DNA from: Kistimonas asteriae
Lineage (GTDB): Bacteria; Pseudomonadota; Gammaproteobacteria; Pseudomonadales; Endozoicomonadaceae
Assembly: GCF_018263925.1 (NCBI RefSeq)
Contig: NZ_JAEVHF010000003.1
Location: 1-64,000, forward strand
DNA: 64,000 bases
Direction of reading: 5' to 3'
Positions within the stretch are counted from its first letter, which is position 1; each line of letters opens with the position of its first letter. Shown piece after piece: positions 50,019 through 60,431 of the stretch. The position numbers were made by a program, and so were the translations under genes. The notes beneath the pieces are model-generated. The model worked only from the letters and a program-made list of their open reading frames with translations, had not been told where the DNA came from and did not search any database.

Positions 50019-50411
50019 ATGCGTACTGCGAAACGGAACACAGTTTACCTTCTGGAAGAAGACACCGCTGTCAGGGATACAGTAAACAGCCTGTGCACAT
50101 CTCGACAGCTCCAGATGCAGCATTTCACCTGCGCGCAACAACTGATTGCGCAACTGGATGAGAATCAACCCGCCTTTCTGATTACGGCTTACGAGGTGAG
50201 CGATATGCTCGTGACCGATCTGTTGGCCGAGATTCAACAGCGGGAGCCTTCACTGCCCGTAATCGTGCTCGGGGAACACAGCAATGTCAGTAGCGCCGTA
50301 GAATCCATTCGTGCAGGCGCCCTGGACTACATTGAAAAACCGGTTTATTCGGGTCGACTGGTGGAGCATTTCAACATGCTTGTCACAGAATCCTCTCACA
50401 CCGAATCATAA
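50019..50411 (+). CDS. Receiver-like domain protein lacking phospho-acceptor Asp
   Basis: This 130-residue protein is a stand-alone receiver fold similar to FixJ-type receivers. The acidic pocket survives as LLEEDTAVRD and the Lys as YIEKPVYSG. The position of the phospho-acceptor Asp is Ala57 (PAFLITAYEVSD against PGCIVLDIRMPG), and the usual Thr is Gly. It is thus probably a pseudo-receiver that cannot be phosphorylated in the standard way. It has no output domain and may bind a partner, possibly the regulator encoded just upstream. Confidence 0.82.
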   Translation: MRTAKRNTVYLLEEDTAVRDTVNSLCTSRQLQMQHFTCAQQLIAQLDENQPAFLITAYEVSDMLVTDLLAEIQQREPSLPVIVLGEHSNVSSAVESIRAGALDYIEKPVYSGRLVEHFNMLVTESSHTES

Positions 50412-50427
50412 TGTCTCGCATGAAGAA

Positions 50428-51876
50428 CTAAAGTCCGGACTGAAGCTGATCAACATAGGCTATCAGTTCGGAAAGTACCGCTTTCTTCCCCTCATCGACG
50501 TCAGCCTTCAACGCATCAATCCGCTCATAACATTGTTCGAGCGTGATGCTTCCCCCACCACTGCTATCGAGCAAACGCTGACGCCGGAATGCCTGCCACT
50601 CGGAGGCTTCATCATCAACCAGTGTTTCAGGCCAATTCCGGGCCCGGTAACGAAACAGCATTTCATCCAGCCGCGCATCAGTAAAGGATAATTTTAAGGT
50701 GCCCAACTGGTCAGGCGGCGTCATCCGCACCTGCTGAATCCGTTCACGGTCACCCGGACTAAAAAAGCCACCGCTATAGAGCATATGATCCGGATCAGTA
50801 TGCGGCTCAAACGAATGCCCGGACAACACCTGACCTACCTTTGTCACAAAGGCATTAAACCGGCTTTGGTCTGAAAACAGACGCTGATGATGTAACTCAC
50901 AGCCAGACTGATCAATCGAGAGACGCTCTTTATCCTCTTCACGCAATACTTTCCACGGAACCACCACTGGCGCCTTGTTAAGGTGCACTGTTTTTATGGG
51001 TATACGAGCAAGCCCCTCTTCATGCAGTTGATCCGTTGCGGTATAGAGACGATGTCTGATCTCATCAACAGTGAGATCCAGAAAAGGTTCAGGATCAACA
51101 CTTAAATCATAAACAACAACACCATTCTTGTTGGTCGGATGGGCGACAATCGGCACAACAATACCCAGGCAATGGCGTGCCGATGAATAGCGCCCAGAAA
51201 TATGAACAACGGGTTTCCGTGCATGAATATCCAGCAGCTTTGCTGCCTGATATTTCTGACGATTAAACAACGCGTAATTAAAGAGTTTTTCCTGCTTTTC
51301 CCGCAGCAAGCGCGCCATGGCGATTGTCGCCCGCACATCGGACACCGCATTATGGGCATCCGCATGACTGATTCCGTTAGCCACCGTCAGCTCTTCGAGC
51401 CGGAAATTGACAGCGCCATCTTCACGCCTGGGCCACTGAATGCCCTCCGGGCGCAAGGCCGCACACAACCTGACAACATCAATCAGATCCCAGCGGCTGC
51501 AACCGTTCTGCCACTCACGGGCATAAGGATCCATGAAATTACGGTACAGACTGTAGCGGGTCACCTCATCATCAAAACGCAGTGTGTTATACCCCAGCAC
51601 ACAGGTATTTGGCTGACTGAACTCCTGGTTGATACGGGCAATGAAATCGGCTTCACAGATTCCCCGCGCATTCACCCTCTGCGGGGTCAGCCCCGTGACC
51701 AGGCAGGCCTCCGGGTTTGGCACCTGATCATCCGGCAACCGGGCAAACAGTTCGAGCGGTTCACCGATTTCATTGAAATCCGCATCGGTACGAATACCGG
51801 CAAACTGGGCAGGCCAGTCTCGCGCCGGATCCGTGCCAAACGTTTCATAGTCGTACCAGTAAAAAGTCTGCGTCAC
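50428..51876 (-). CDS. sbcB: Exodeoxyribonuclease I
   Basis: This protein of about 482 residues has the DEDDh exonuclease start (FYWYDYETFGTDPARD) and the FDDEVTRYSLYRNF and NGISHADAHNAVSDVRATI motifs, followed by SH3-like and helical C-terminal parts, matching E. coli ExoI. It digests single-stranded DNA 3' to 5' in repair and recombination. GTG 51876 has GGGAAG five bases upstream and is preferred over ATG 51894, which lacks a ribosome site. The gene ends 17 bp from the pseudo-receiver gene (convergent). Confidence 0.94.
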   Translation of the reverse strand: MTQTFYWYDYETFGTDPARDWPAQFAGIRTDADFNEIGEPLELFARLPDDQVPNPEACLVTGLTPQRVNARGICEADFIARINQEFSQPNTCVLGYNTLRFDDEVTRYSLYRNFMDPYAREWQNGCSRWDLIDVVRLCAALRPEGIQWPRREDGAVNFRLEELTVANGISHADAHNAVSDVRATIAMARLLREKQEKLFNYALFNRQKYQAAKLLDIHARKPVVHISGRYSSARHCLGIVVPIVAHPTNKNGVVVYDLSVDPEPFLDLTVDEIRHRLYTATDQLHEEGLARIPIKTVHLNKAPVVVPWKVLREEDKERLSIDQSGCELHHQRLFSDQSRFNAFVTKVGQVLSGHSFEPHTDPDHMLYSGGFFSPGDRERIQQVRMTPPDQLGTLKLSFTDARLDEMLFRYRARNWPETLVDDEASEWQAFRRQRLLDSSGGGSITLEQCYERIDALKADVDEGKKAVLSELIAYVDQLQSGL

Positions 51877-51986
51877 TGAAACTTCCCATTTCATCTAGAA
51901 CTGATGAAAGAGTAACAGCTGACGTATTCGCTCGTTAGTGACTTTAAGGGAATGATGAAAAAAAACCTGATGCGAGACTGCCTGCA

Positions 51987-52349
51987 TCAGGTCTGAAAGG
52001 AGAAGTAGAACTGCAATGCCTTGACCAACTGCTCAAAGCCTTCACTACGCTCAATGATCGTGTAACCGGAATCATAACAGTCCGGGGTGATATCCCTGTG
52101 ACACCACTGACAACGGGCATCAAAATCGATGACCGTATAACCTCCCAGCGGTTCCGGCAGCTGAATGCGCATCGAATAGACGCCACCCAACTCCATCATC
52201 CAGGGCGTGATCAACATCAGGCCATTACGGCTGATATTGCCGATATACCCGATCTGCATGTCATTACAGCGGTTATACACCACCAGATACTCGGCTAGAC
52301 GCTCACTGCATATCCGGTGACTATTTTCACTGATAGCCTTCCTTGCCAT
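51987..52349 (-). CDS. PilZ-like domain protein
   Basis: A protein of about 120 residues starts at ATG 52349 (GGAAG upstream); the frame is open further upstream to 52508. The fold resembles PilZ: an N-terminal Arg region (SHRICSERLAEYLVVYN), then GNISRNGLMLITPW, which fits the NxSxxG motif, and a later ARCQWCHRD strand. The first motif is RxxxxR rather than RxxxR, so c-di-GMP binding is uncertain. Related one-domain PilZ proteins regulate surface behaviour. It lies upstream of sbcB on the same strand with a spacer of about 110 bp. Confidence 0.7.
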   Translation of the reverse strand: MARKAISENSHRICSERLAEYLVVYNRCNDMQIGYIGNISRNGLMLITPWMMELGGVYSMRIQLPEPLGGYTVIDFDARCQWCHRDITPDCYDSGYTIIERSEGFEQLVKALQFYFSFQT

Positions 52350-52818
52350 GCCTGTACTTCCATCAAGACCCAGCAGAATACTGCACCCCGATGACATCAC
52401 TGCGCATCGAGGTTTTCTGTGATCCCTGTTCTCATCCCCCACTGCCCCCGGCAGCTCAAACAAGAAAAGAGTATCGACTGCAGCATGACGTTCTTTCAAA
52501 CCGGACAAGCCGGTTAACAGCCTGATTCATTACCCTGAAAAAACGCTGGTAAAAACCATTGCCGTCATAGAAAGCGTAGCTCTGCCACCAACAGACATTT
52601 AAACCGCTTTTTACTAGATGCCAGACCACTTAATTCCTTTAACTGACAAGCAATCAGGAATAGCTATAAAAGAGAATCCATTCATTAAGGCTATCAACGC
52701 AGTGTCGTTTTTCTGTCATCCCCCTGCCACATGATTTACCGCTACGCGTTTCATGGTATGCTTTCGACGCAGATAACCACACAACAACAATAAGACAATG
52801 GTTCATGGAGTGTCGAAA
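52350..52818. promoter_or_regulatory. 469-bp divergent intergenic region
   Basis: It lies between the PilZ-like gene (-) and the lipoprotein gene (+). A possible sigma-70 promoter for the lipoprotein is TTTACC at 52735-52740 and TATGCT at 52757-52762 (16-bp spacer). Part of the left side may be coding if the PilZ-like protein starts further upstream. Nothing else was recognised. Confidence 0.35.
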
Positions 52819-53640
52819 ATGCGTCACGGGAGAAGCCTGTCGGGTCTCATTTTAATCCTGCTCACCGTTAGCAGCCTGCCCGGATGCGCCCCCAGTACGC
52901 CGCTCTTTGTCGCCAATGTCGGCACCCGGGAACTGGCACGCCACGAAGACCAGCGATTAAAAGTTGCCCAGGCGATCATTGATGAGGAAGGCGACCTGTT
53001 CACCTATTCGGTCGACGCCATTATCAATGGCCAGTCAGCGGCGGCGGAGAAAACCTATCTCAACGGCTACACCCATATTGGCTTCAGCAATCAAATAAAA
53101 GCCATCGCCCTTTACCAGGTCGCCCTCATTTACAAAAGCAGTTATAACCGGGAACGAAACTACCCACTTTCTCTGAATTATCTCTACCGCATTGTGAACG
53201 AATTCCCGGAAACCCGGGCTGCTGACTATGCGCGCCCGAAAATCATTGAAGTGGAAAATCTCATCGAGAATCCGGTGAAATTCACACCTGACGAAAAACT
53301 GGCGGATTGGGAGCAAATCAAACGGATACCGGATCCACGCTACGCGAAGCTGGATCAAGCCATGAATGCACTATCACAGCGGGCTGTCGTCAAAAACAGA
53401 ACCGATGAAGTGATTGAGCTCTATACACTGGTCTACCGGGAACGGGGGATGCCAACATCGCTCAGAGCTGACGCCCTGCTACAGATTGCTCTTATATATA
53501 ACAGCCAACCTCAGAATGCGGAAAAGCGCGAGCAGACACTGGCGGCGTTCCGAAAGGTTTCACGGGAATTTCCCGGCACCAGCTACCAGAAAACCGCCGA
53601 CCAACACCTGGATATTCTTCTGAATCAACAGGACAGCTGA
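52819..53640 (+). CDS. Predicted outer-membrane lipoprotein with TPR-like helices
   Basis: This protein of about 273 residues starts at ATG 52819, which has GGAG eight bases upstream and gives a lipoprotein signal (LILILLTVSSLPGCAPS, lipobox Cys). An ATG at 52798 is also in frame. The mature part consists of helical pairs with YxxALIYKSSYNRERNYPLSLNYL and TSLRADALLQIALIYNSQ, which look like tetratricopeptide-type repeats. It may be a scaffold for envelope complexes; no specific family is recognised. It is convergent with dnaE. Confidence 0.75.
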   Translation: MRHGRSLSGLILILLTVSSLPGCAPSTPLFVANVGTRELARHEDQRLKVAQAIIDEEGDLFTYSVDAIINGQSAAAEKTYLNGYTHIGFSNQIKAIALYQVALIYKSSYNRERNYPLSLNYLYRIVNEFPETRAADYARPKIIEVENLIENPVKFTPDEKLADWEQIKRIPDPRYAKLDQAMNALSQRAVVKNRTDEVIELYTLVYRERGMPTSLRADALLQIALIYNSQPQNAEKREQTLAAFRKVSREFPGTSYQKTADQHLDILLNQQDS

Positions 53641-53648
53641 TGAACCGC

Positions 53649-53675
53649 CCGGGCAATAGTAACGACATTGCCCGG
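53649..53675. terminator. 9-bp hairpin between lipoprotein gene and dnaE
   Basis: CCGGGCAAT (53649-53657) pairs with ATTGCCCGG (53667-53675) across a nine-base loop, between two convergent gene ends. No T-run follows on either strand. Confidence 0.55.
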
Positions 53676-53682
53676 CATTCTG

Positions 53683-56600
53683 TCAGCTATAAATGACGTT
53701 GACCTGTTCCTTGCCAAATTGATCTTTCAGCATTTGCACCAGTTCATCGCTGGGGCTCACCTGCCACTGGTCGCCCAGGCGAACCCGGGCTCGGGCATCG
53801 GAACCCTCATACTGCACACTGACCGGTGTCTGGCCGGAATGGTCACCAAAGAGCTGCTGAAGGCGTCGTTCGAAACCGGCAGTGCAACTGGCATAATCCA
53901 GCACAATCTCCAGCTCGTTGGCATAGTGCGAGCGAGCGTCCACCAGGCTGAGTACATTTCTCACAACCGCTTTCAGTGCCCCTGAGTAATCATCAAAACT
54001 GACCTCGGCTTCAACGACAATGAGCGTATCCTTAATCAGCAAATGCTGGAACTTGTTGAAAGTGTCAGCAAAGACCGAGACCTCAATCCGTCCGCTGCGA
54101 TCATCCAGGGTAATAAAGCCCATCTTATCGCCCCGCTTGTTCTTCATGACACGCAGGGCAACAATAAGACCGGCAATATTCACTTTATCCCTGCCGGGCT
54201 GAAGATCCACGACCCGGTTACGGACAAAGTGTCGTATTTCTTTCTCATACTCATCAATCGGGTGCCCGGTCAGGTACAACCCCAGTGTATCCTTTTCACC
54301 ACGCAACCGTTCCTTGTCGGCCCACTCCCTGACACGACCATAGTTGCCATAAGCATCCGTATCTTCTTCCGGCACTAGCCCTCCGAACAAGTCACCGAGA
54401 CCACTGTCGAGACTTCGTGCCGACTGCTCAGCAGCCTTGACGGCCTCTTCCATGCTCGCATCCAGCACTGCACGATTGAGGTTGAGCTGCTTCTTCTTGC
54501 CGGGATACGGCCCCTGCATATCCAGCGCACCGGAACGGATTAACGCTTCAAGGCAACGCTTGTTCACTTTCTTGCTGTCGATACGCTGGCAGAAATCAAA
54601 GATATCCTTGAACGGACCACCCTGACTGCGCGCATCCACAATAGCCGCAATAGGTCCCTCACCAACCCCCTTGATCGCACCCAGCCCATAAACAATGTTG
54701 CCATCGTCGTTGACACCAAACATATAGCTGCCGCTGTTAACATTCGGAGGTAACACCGTCAGCCCCATATTTCGGCATTCTTCGATGAACGTGACCACCT
54801 TGTCGGTATTCTGCATATCCGACGACATAACCGCCGCCATGAATTCCGCAGGATAATGGGTTTTCAACCAAAGCGTCTGGTAAGACACCAGGGCGTAGGC
54901 GGCAGAGTGCGATTTGTTGAAACCATAACCGGCAAACTTTTCCACCAGGTCGAAGATTTTCATCGCCAGCTCAGGATCAACCCCTTTACCCTTGGCGCCA
55001 TCCTGGAAAACTGAACGCTGCTTGGCCATTTCCTCCGGTTTCTTCTTACCCATGGCACGACGCAGCATATCCGCACCACCCAGCGTATACCCCGCCAACT
55101 CCTGGGCGATCTGCATGACCTGCTCCTGGTACAGGATAATGCCGTAGGTCGGCTGCAGGATGGGCTTGAGCCATTCATGCTGATACTGGGCATCCGGATA
55201 GGACAATTCTTCCCGGCCGTGCTTACGGTTAATGAAGTTGTCCACCATGCCTGACTGCAAAGGTCCCGGACGGAACAATGCAACCAGTGCGATGATATCT
55301 TCAAAACAGTCAGGCTGAAGGCGCTTGATGAGATCTTTCATCCCCCGGGATTCAAGCTGGAAGACCGCTGTCGTCTCCGCCTTCTTCAGCAGCGTGTACG
55401 AAGCACTGTCTTCCAGATCGATCTGCATGATATCGACGGGAGGCTGCCCCTGTTTCTCCAGGCGCGGATTGATCATTTTCAGCGCCCAGTCGACAATCGT
55501 CAGTGTTCGCAGTCCTAGAAAGTCGAACTTAACCAGACCCGCTGTTTCAACATCATTTTTGTCATACTGAGTGACAAGACCCTGGCCACTTTCATCACAG
55601 TAAAGCGGCGAAAAATCCGTCAATCGGGTCGGCGCAATGACGACACCACCGGCATGCTTACCCACATTACGGGTAATCCCTTCCAGCTTGAGCGCCATCT
55701 CCCAGACTTCCTGGGCATCTTCGTCATTCTCAAGAAATTCGCGTAGCCCTTCTTCCTGGTCATAGGCTTTTTTCAGCGTCATGCCCACTTCAAAGGGAAT
55801 CATCTTGGACAGGCGATCCGCCATACCATAGGACTTGCCTTGCACCCGGGCCACATCCTTGACCACCGCCTTGGCCGCCATGGTACCGAAGGTAATGATC
55901 TGGGAGACCGCATCACGACCGTAAGTACGCGACACATAGTCGATCACCTTGTCCCGGTTATCCATGCAGAAGTCGACGTCAAAGTCAGGCATGGAAACCC
56001 GTTCCGGATTCAGGAACCGCTCGAACAGCAGGTCATATTCCAGCGGATCCAGGTCGGTGATTTTCTGGGCATAGGCGACCAGCGAGCCGGCACCGGAACC
56101 CCGACCAGGGCCTACAGGAATACCGTTATTCTTGGACCACTGGATAAAGTCCATAACGATCAGGAAATAACCGGGGAATCCCATCTGCAGGATAATATCC
56201 AGTTCGAAATTCAGGCGATCATAGTACGCCTGCCGTTTCGACGCATAGTCCGGATCATTTTTATCGAGAATAGTGTCGAGACGCTCTTCCAACCCCTGGG
56301 CAGAAAACTCACGGAAAAACTCATCCATGGTCTTTCCTTCAGGAATCGGATATTCCGGAAGGTGGTAAGTACCCAATGGCACATGCACACTACAGCGCTT
56401 GGCAATCTCAACCGTATTGGCGATAGCTTCAGGAATATCGGAAAAGAGCTCAAGCATCTCTTCAGGTGTTTTGAAGTATTGCTCTTCGCTGTAGGGCCGG
56501 GGACGCCGGGGATCATCCAGCACGCGACTCTCACCAATACAGAACCGGGCTTCGTGGGCGTCAAAGTCATCCCGATCCATGAACATCACATCATTGGTGG

Positions 56601-57189
56601 CCACCACCGCACACTGGCAACGCGACGCCAGCTCAACGGCCGCATGCAAGTAAGACTCATCACCTGGACGCCCCGTGCGCTGGAGCTCCAGATAAAAACG
56701 ATCCCCAAAAACAGACTGCCATTCGCTCAACAACTGTTCCGCTTCCTCCGGATGACCTGCCAGCAACTTCTGGCCAATTTCACCCTGACTTCCCCCCGAG
56801 AGTGCAATCAGGCCCTCAGATTTATCCAACACCCACTGTCGTTTTACCAGGGCCTTACCCTGGTGCTGATTGGTCTGATAGCTCTGCGCCACAATTTCCA
56901 TCAGGTTGCGGTAACCCTGCTCATTCATACATAGCAGAATCAGATGGGTTGGCGGCTCCGTAGGATCGACATTTTCCAGCCAGACATCGCAACCGCAAAT
57001 CGGCTTAATGCCAGCCCCTTGGGTAGACTGGTAAAAGCGGACCAGTGAGCACATATTGGACTGATCCGTCACCGCTACCGCCGCCATACCCCGCTCAGCG
57101 ACAGCACCGATCAGGGGCTTGATCCGGACAAGGCCATCAACCAGGGAAAATTCAGAATGCAGACGAAGATGAACGAACTGGGTTGTCAT
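53683..57189 (-). CDS. dnaE: DNA polymerase III alpha subunit
   Basis: This 1168-residue replicative polymerase is full length for the DnaE1 type. It has an N-terminal PHP domain ([20 protein letters not shown]), polymerase core with [20 protein letters not shown] carrying catalytic Asp residues, the [21 protein letters not shown] segment, the [20 protein letters not shown] region, and a C-terminal OB fold ([20 protein letters not shown] type) and tau-binding tail. It synthesises the chromosome strands as part of the holoenzyme. It follows rnhB on the same strand, as in E. coli. Confidence 0.98.
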   Translation of the reverse strand: MTTQFVHLRLHSEFSLVDGLVRIKPLIGAVAERGMAAVAVTDQSNMCSLVRFYQSTQGAGIKPICGCDVWLENVDPTEPPTHLILLCMNEQGYRNLMEIVAQSYQTNQHQGKALVKRQWVLDKSEGLIALSGGSQGEIGQKLLAGHPEEAEQLLSEWQSVFGDRFYLELQRTGRPGDESYLHAAVELASRCQCAVVATNDVMFMDRDDFDAHEARFCIGESRVLDDPRRPRPYSEEQYFKTPEEMLELFSDIPEAIANTVEIAKRCSVHVPLGTYHLPEYPIPEGKTMDEFFREFSAQGLEERLDTILDKNDPDYASKRQAYYDRLNFELDIILQMGFPGYFLIVMDFIQWSKNNGIPVGPGRGSGAGSLVAYAQKITDLDPLEYDLLFERFLNPERVSMPDFDVDFCMDNRDKVIDYVSRTYGRDAVSQIITFGTMAAKAVVKDVARVQGKSYGMADRLSKMIPFEVGMTLKKAYDQEEGLREFLENDEDAQEVWEMALKLEGITRNVGKHAGGVVIAPTRLTDFSPLYCDESGQGLVTQYDKNDVETAGLVKFDFLGLRTLTIVDWALKMINPRLEKQGQPPVDIMQIDLEDSASYTLLKKAETTAVFQLESRGMKDLIKRLQPDCFEDIIALVALFRPGPLQSGMVDNFINRKHGREELSYPDAQYQHEWLKPILQPTYGIILYQEQVMQIAQELAGYTLGGADMLRRAMGKKKPEEMAKQRSVFQDGAKGKGVDPELAMKIFDLVEKFAGYGFNKSHSAAYALVSYQTLWLKTHYPAEFMAAVMSSDMQNTDKVVTFIEECRNMGLTVLPPNVNSGSYMFGVNDDGNIVYGLGAIKGVGEGPIAAIVDARSQGGPFKDIFDFCQRIDSKKVNKRCLEALIRSGALDMQGPYPGKKKQLNLNRAVLDASMEEAVKAAEQSARSLDSGLGDLFGGLVPEEDTDAYGNYGRVREWADKERLRGEKDTLGLYLTGHPIDEYEKEIRHFVRNRVVDLQPGRDKVNIAGLIVALRVMKNKRGDKMGFITLDDRSGRIEVSVFADTFNKFQHLLIKDTLIVVEAEVSFDDYSGALKAVVRNVLSLVDARSHYANELEIVLDYASCTAGFERRLQQLFGDHSGQTPVSVQYEGSDARARVRLGDQWQVSPSDELVQMLKDQFGKEQVNVIYS

Positions 57190-57282
57190 GAAACACAGGC
57201 TCGGGGATGAAGAACAGAATCGGATTAGTCTATCAGCCGACCGGAGGGAATGACACCGCCCACCGACTGAAGGGAGAAAAGA

Positions 57283-57900
57283 TCAGGCTGGCAGATTTTC
57301 CACCAGTTCACGCACCGGCTTAAAGGAACGTCGATGGTGTGGCGTCACCCCCAGTTTTACCAGGGCTTCAAGATGCGCTTTCGTTGGGTAGCCCTTGTGC
57401 TTGGCAATACCATAGCCTGGATACTGTCGATCCATCTCCAGCATTTCCCTGTCTCGCGCAACCTTAGCCAGTATCGACGCAGCCGCAATCTCCGGCACTC
57501 GGCTATCGCCTTTGACAACAGCCTCCGCAGCGCAGGGTAATTTCGGGCAACGATTGCCATCGATAAGCGCCAGCGATGGCTTGACGGACAATCCGGCAAC
57601 CGCGCGCTGCATGGCCAACATGGTGGCATGAAGGATGTTCAGCTGGTCAATCTCTGCCACCTCTGCCCGCCCTAACGCCCAGGCCAAGGCACGTTCTTTG
57701 ATAACATCAAATAACGCTTCACGGCGACTTTCTGAGAGTTTTTTGGAGTCATTCAGTCCTTCAATAGGCCGAGAAGGATCCAGAATCACCGCTGCCGTAA
57801 CCACTGGACCACACAACGGTCCGCGGCCGACTTCATCCACACCGGCAATAATGATGGCCTCATCATCGGAAACAAAAAAAGACAACTCATTCTGCTGCAC
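57283..57900 (-). CDS. rnhB: Ribonuclease HII
   Basis: This is a 205-residue protein with the catalytic DEVGRG motif near residue 22 ([15 protein letters not shown]), and [28 protein letters not shown] and [12 protein letters not shown] segments. It removes RNA from RNA-DNA hybrids and single ribonucleotides from DNA. The start is probably GTG 57900, which has GGGAGG eight bases upstream and overlaps the lpxB end by 14 bp; the frame is open to 57963 but without family similarity there. Confidence 0.94.
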   Translation of the reverse strand: MQQNELSFFVSDDEAIIIAGVDEVGRGPLCGPVVTAAVILDPSRPIEGLNDSKKLSESRREALFDVIKERALAWALGRAEVAEIDQLNILHATMLAMQRAVAGLSVKPSLALIDGNRCPKLPCAAEAVVKGDSRVPEIAAASILAKVARDREMLEMDRQYPGYGIAKHKGYPTKAHLEALVKLGVTPHHRRSFKPVRELVENLPA

Positions 57901-59056
57901 GAATTCTGCCTCCCTGCTTCTCCACCAATCCCACGACAGCTTCAGCGGCCTGCTCACTGGCATTACGCCTCAGCATTTTATGCATGGCCATATACTGCTC
58001 GGCCTGATCCTGATGACGCGCATTGTTTTCCATGGCATCCAGGGTTTCCTGGGCAAGGCGTTCAGGTGTCGCTGCACCCTGAAGAATCTCTGGCACCAAC
58101 GCCTTACCTGCCAGCAGATTGGGCAGGGATACCCATTCCGACTTCACCATACGCCGCAATATCTGGTACGTCAGCCAGGCGACTCGATAACTGACCACCA
58201 TCGGCTTCTTGTGCAGCATCGCCTCCAGTGTCGCCGTACCGGATGCAATCAGGATAGCGTCTGCCGCCGCCATGGCCTGGTGCGACTGCCCATCCAGCAG
58301 CTTGACCGGCATGTCCGACATGTCTGCCAGATACTGTTCCAGCTGCTCGCGACGCTGAGCATTGGCACAGGGAATAACGAATTTTAACTGCGGCTGCTGT
58401 TGCAGCATGAGCCGCGCAGCCTGAAGAAACACTGGCCCGAGTCGTTTAACCTCACCACCGCGACTACCAGGCATCAATGCAACAACCTGATCCTCAGCGT
58501 CATAACCCAATGCTTCACGAGCACCGGCCACATCAATATCCAGCGGTATCTTGTCGGCTAACGGGTGGCCGACGAAGGTGACCGGAATCGCATGCTCTTC
58601 ATAGAATCGCGCCTCAAACGGCAACAATGTGAGCATATGATCTGTCGACTGCTTGATATTCAACACACGCTTCTGACGCCAGGCCCAGACAGAAGGGCTC
58701 ACATAGTGAACCGTTGCTATACCGGCATCATGCAATTTTTGCTCAAGGGGAAGGTTAAAATCCGGCGCATCAATACCAATGAACACATCCGGCTTCTCGG
58801 TACAGAAATGCTCAACCAGTGTCTTTCGGATATGGAGCAGCTCTTTCAGGCGGCCAAGCACTTCCACCAGCCCCATGACTGACAGGCGCTCCATGGGAAA
58901 CAGGCTTTCAAAGCCTTCAGCCAGCATATCAGGACCACCGATACCCACGAACCGGGCATGCGGTAAACGTTGTTTAAGGGCACGAATCAGGCCGGCCCCC
59001 AGAATATCGCCGGAAGCTTCGCCGGCAACTATGGCAATCGTAACGGGTTTCGTCAT
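57887..59056 (-). CDS. lpxB: Lipid-A-disaccharide synthase
   Basis: This 389-residue peripheral membrane glycosyltransferase has [20 protein letters not shown] at the N-terminus, [20 protein letters not shown], the [13 protein letters not shown] motif, and the late [21 protein letters not shown]. It joins UDP-2,3-diacylglucosamine and lipid X to form lipid A disaccharide. It follows lpxA by 28 bp and overlaps rnhB. Confidence 0.97.
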   Translation of the reverse strand: MTKPVTIAIVAGEASGDILGAGLIRALKQRLPHARFVGIGGPDMLAEGFESLFPMERLSVMGLVEVLGRLKELLHIRKTLVEHFCTEKPDVFIGIDAPDFNLPLEQKLHDAGIATVHYVSPSVWAWRQKRVLNIKQSTDHMLTLLPFEARFYEEHAIPVTFVGHPLADKIPLDIDVAGAREALGYDAEDQVVALMPGSRGGEVKRLGPVFLQAARLMLQQQPQLKFVIPCANAQRREQLEQYLADMSDMPVKLLDGQSHQAMAAADAILIASGTATLEAMLHKKPMVVSYRVAWLTYQILRRMVKSEWVSLPNLLAGKALVPEILQGAATPERLAQETLDAMENNARHQDQAEQYMAMHKMLRRNASEQAAEAVVGLVEKQGGRIRAAE

Positions 59057-59084
59057 CCAGAATGTCCCTGCAGGTCAGAGAACC

Positions 59085-59855
59085 TTAGCGGGTAATCCCC
59101 CGGGTAGAGGACTGCAGCGACTCCACCAGCAGTTGCACCTGGCGAGTTTCCGATGTCATGCCTTGAAGGACTTCAACCGCCTGAGAGGTTTTCAACCCTT
59201 GACGGTAAATCACCTTGTAAGCCTGACGCAGGCTGCGAATGACATCATCACTCCAGCCACGACGACGCATGCCCTCAAAGTTCATACCGTGGGCCTCAGC
59301 TGGATTACCACTGACCATGATAAAGGCAGGAACATCCTTGAAAATGGCACTGTGAGCCGCACTCATGCTGTAGGCGCCGATCTGGCAGAACTGGTGTACG
59401 GTGGTCAGACCACCAAGGATCACACCATCACCGACAATGACGTGACCGGCAATGGCGGTATTGTTGGCAAAGATACAGTTATCACCGATCATGCAATCGT
59501 GGGCGACATGCACATAGGCCATCAGCAGGTTATTACTGCCAATTTTAGTCAGACTCTGATCCTGCACCGTGCCACGGTGAATCGTGCAACCTTCACGGAT
59601 GGTATTGTTATCACCGATCTCAAGCCGGGTTGGCTCACCGGCATATTTCTTGTCCTGGCAATCCTCGCCGACAGATGCAAACTGAAAAATCGTATTGTTT
59701 TTGCCTATGCGTGTCGGGCCCTTGATCACTGCATGGGAGTGAATCTTTGTACCAGCCCCGATTTCAACATCAGGACCGATAACGGTGAACGGCCCTACTT
59801 CAACATCACGGTCCAGCTGCGCGGACGGGTGAATAATTGCACGGGAGTCGATCAA
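59085..59855 (-). CDS. lpxA: UDP-N-acetylglucosamine acyltransferase
   Basis: This 256-residue left-handed beta-helix acyltransferase has hexapeptide repeats (for example IGPDVEIGAGTKIHSHAVI) and the catalytic-His region LMAYVHVAHDCMIGDNC. It catalyses the first step of lipid A synthesis. The start codon is TTG at 59855, with AAGGA nine bases upstream; the next ATG is far inside the conserved region. It is two bases after the fabZ stop, so coupled translation is likely. Confidence 0.96.
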   Translation of the reverse strand: MIDSRAIIHPSAQLDRDVEVGPFTVIGPDVEIGAGTKIHSHAVIKGPTRIGKNNTIFQFASVGEDCQDKKYAGEPTRLEIGDNNTIREGCTIHRGTVQDQSLTKIGSNNLLMAYVHVAHDCMIGDNCIFANNTAIAGHVIVGDGVILGGLTTVHQFCQIGAYSMSAAHSAIFKDVPAFIMVSGNPAEAHGMNFEGMRRRGWSDDVIRSLRQAYKVIYRQGLKTSQAVEVLQGMTSETRQVQLLVESLQSSTRGITR

Positions 59856-59857
59856 GT

Positions 59858-60298
59858 TCAGATATCCTTTTTCGCACAGGTAATAACAGCAGAACTCGCT
59901 ATTTTACCATCAACCAGTGCTTTACAGGAAAATTTCCAGATATCTCTTTTACATCCCATGTACTCGGCAACCAGTTGCAACCGGTCACCGGGCACGACAG
60001 GCTGACGGAAACGAACCTTGTCGGCAGCAGCAAAATAATAGACGGAGTTTTCGCCACCGGTCTTGCCCGCCATGGTAAAGCCCAGAAGACCTGCCGCCTG
60101 CGCCATCGCTTCAATGATCAGCACACCGGGCATCACGGGATGGTCGGGGAAATGGCCATTAAAAAACTCTTCATTCGCCGTGACATTTTTGTAGCAATCG
60201 ATGGTGTTCTTTTCCAGGTCAATATCGACAACCCTGTCAACCAGCAAAAAAGGATAACGCTGGGGCAAAAGCGCCTTGATCTCATCTATACGCATCAT
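59858..60298 (-). CDS. fabZ: 3-hydroxyacyl-ACP dehydratase FabZ
   Basis: This 146-residue hot-dog-fold enzyme has the catalytic His49 in [12 protein letters not shown] and Glu63 in [11 protein letters not shown]. It dehydrates 3-hydroxyacyl-ACP in fatty acid synthesis and competes with LpxA/LpxD for hydroxyacyl-ACP, which explains its place among lipid A genes. Two consecutive ATGs (60298, 60295) are possible starts. Confidence 0.96.
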   Translation of the reverse strand: MMRIDEIKALLPQRYPFLLVDRVVDIDLEKNTIDCYKNVTANEEFFNGHFPDHPVMPGVLIIEAMAQAAGLLGFTMAGKTGGENSVYYFAAADKVRFRQPVVPGDRLQLVAEYMGCKRDIWKFSCKALVDGKIASSAVITCAKKDI

Positions 60299-60344
60299 GT
60301 GCGAACCATTTCTCCGAAGAAGCAGATAATCACCGTGCAGAACG

Positions 60345-60361
60345 GCTGGCTTGCAGCCAGC
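60345..60361. promoter_or_regulatory. Small hairpin in the lpxD-fabZ spacer
   Basis: GCTGGCT-TGC-AGCCAGC is a 7-bp perfect stem in the 133-bp gap between lpxD and fabZ, with no T-run. The gap is longer than usual for this cluster. It may tune expression between the two genes or act in mRNA processing. Confidence 0.35.
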
Positions 60362-60431
60362 AACGGATGCCGATCAGGGAGGGAACCGGGAAACAACCCG
60401 ACACTGTTCCAAGCATCGGGTTTCACGCACC

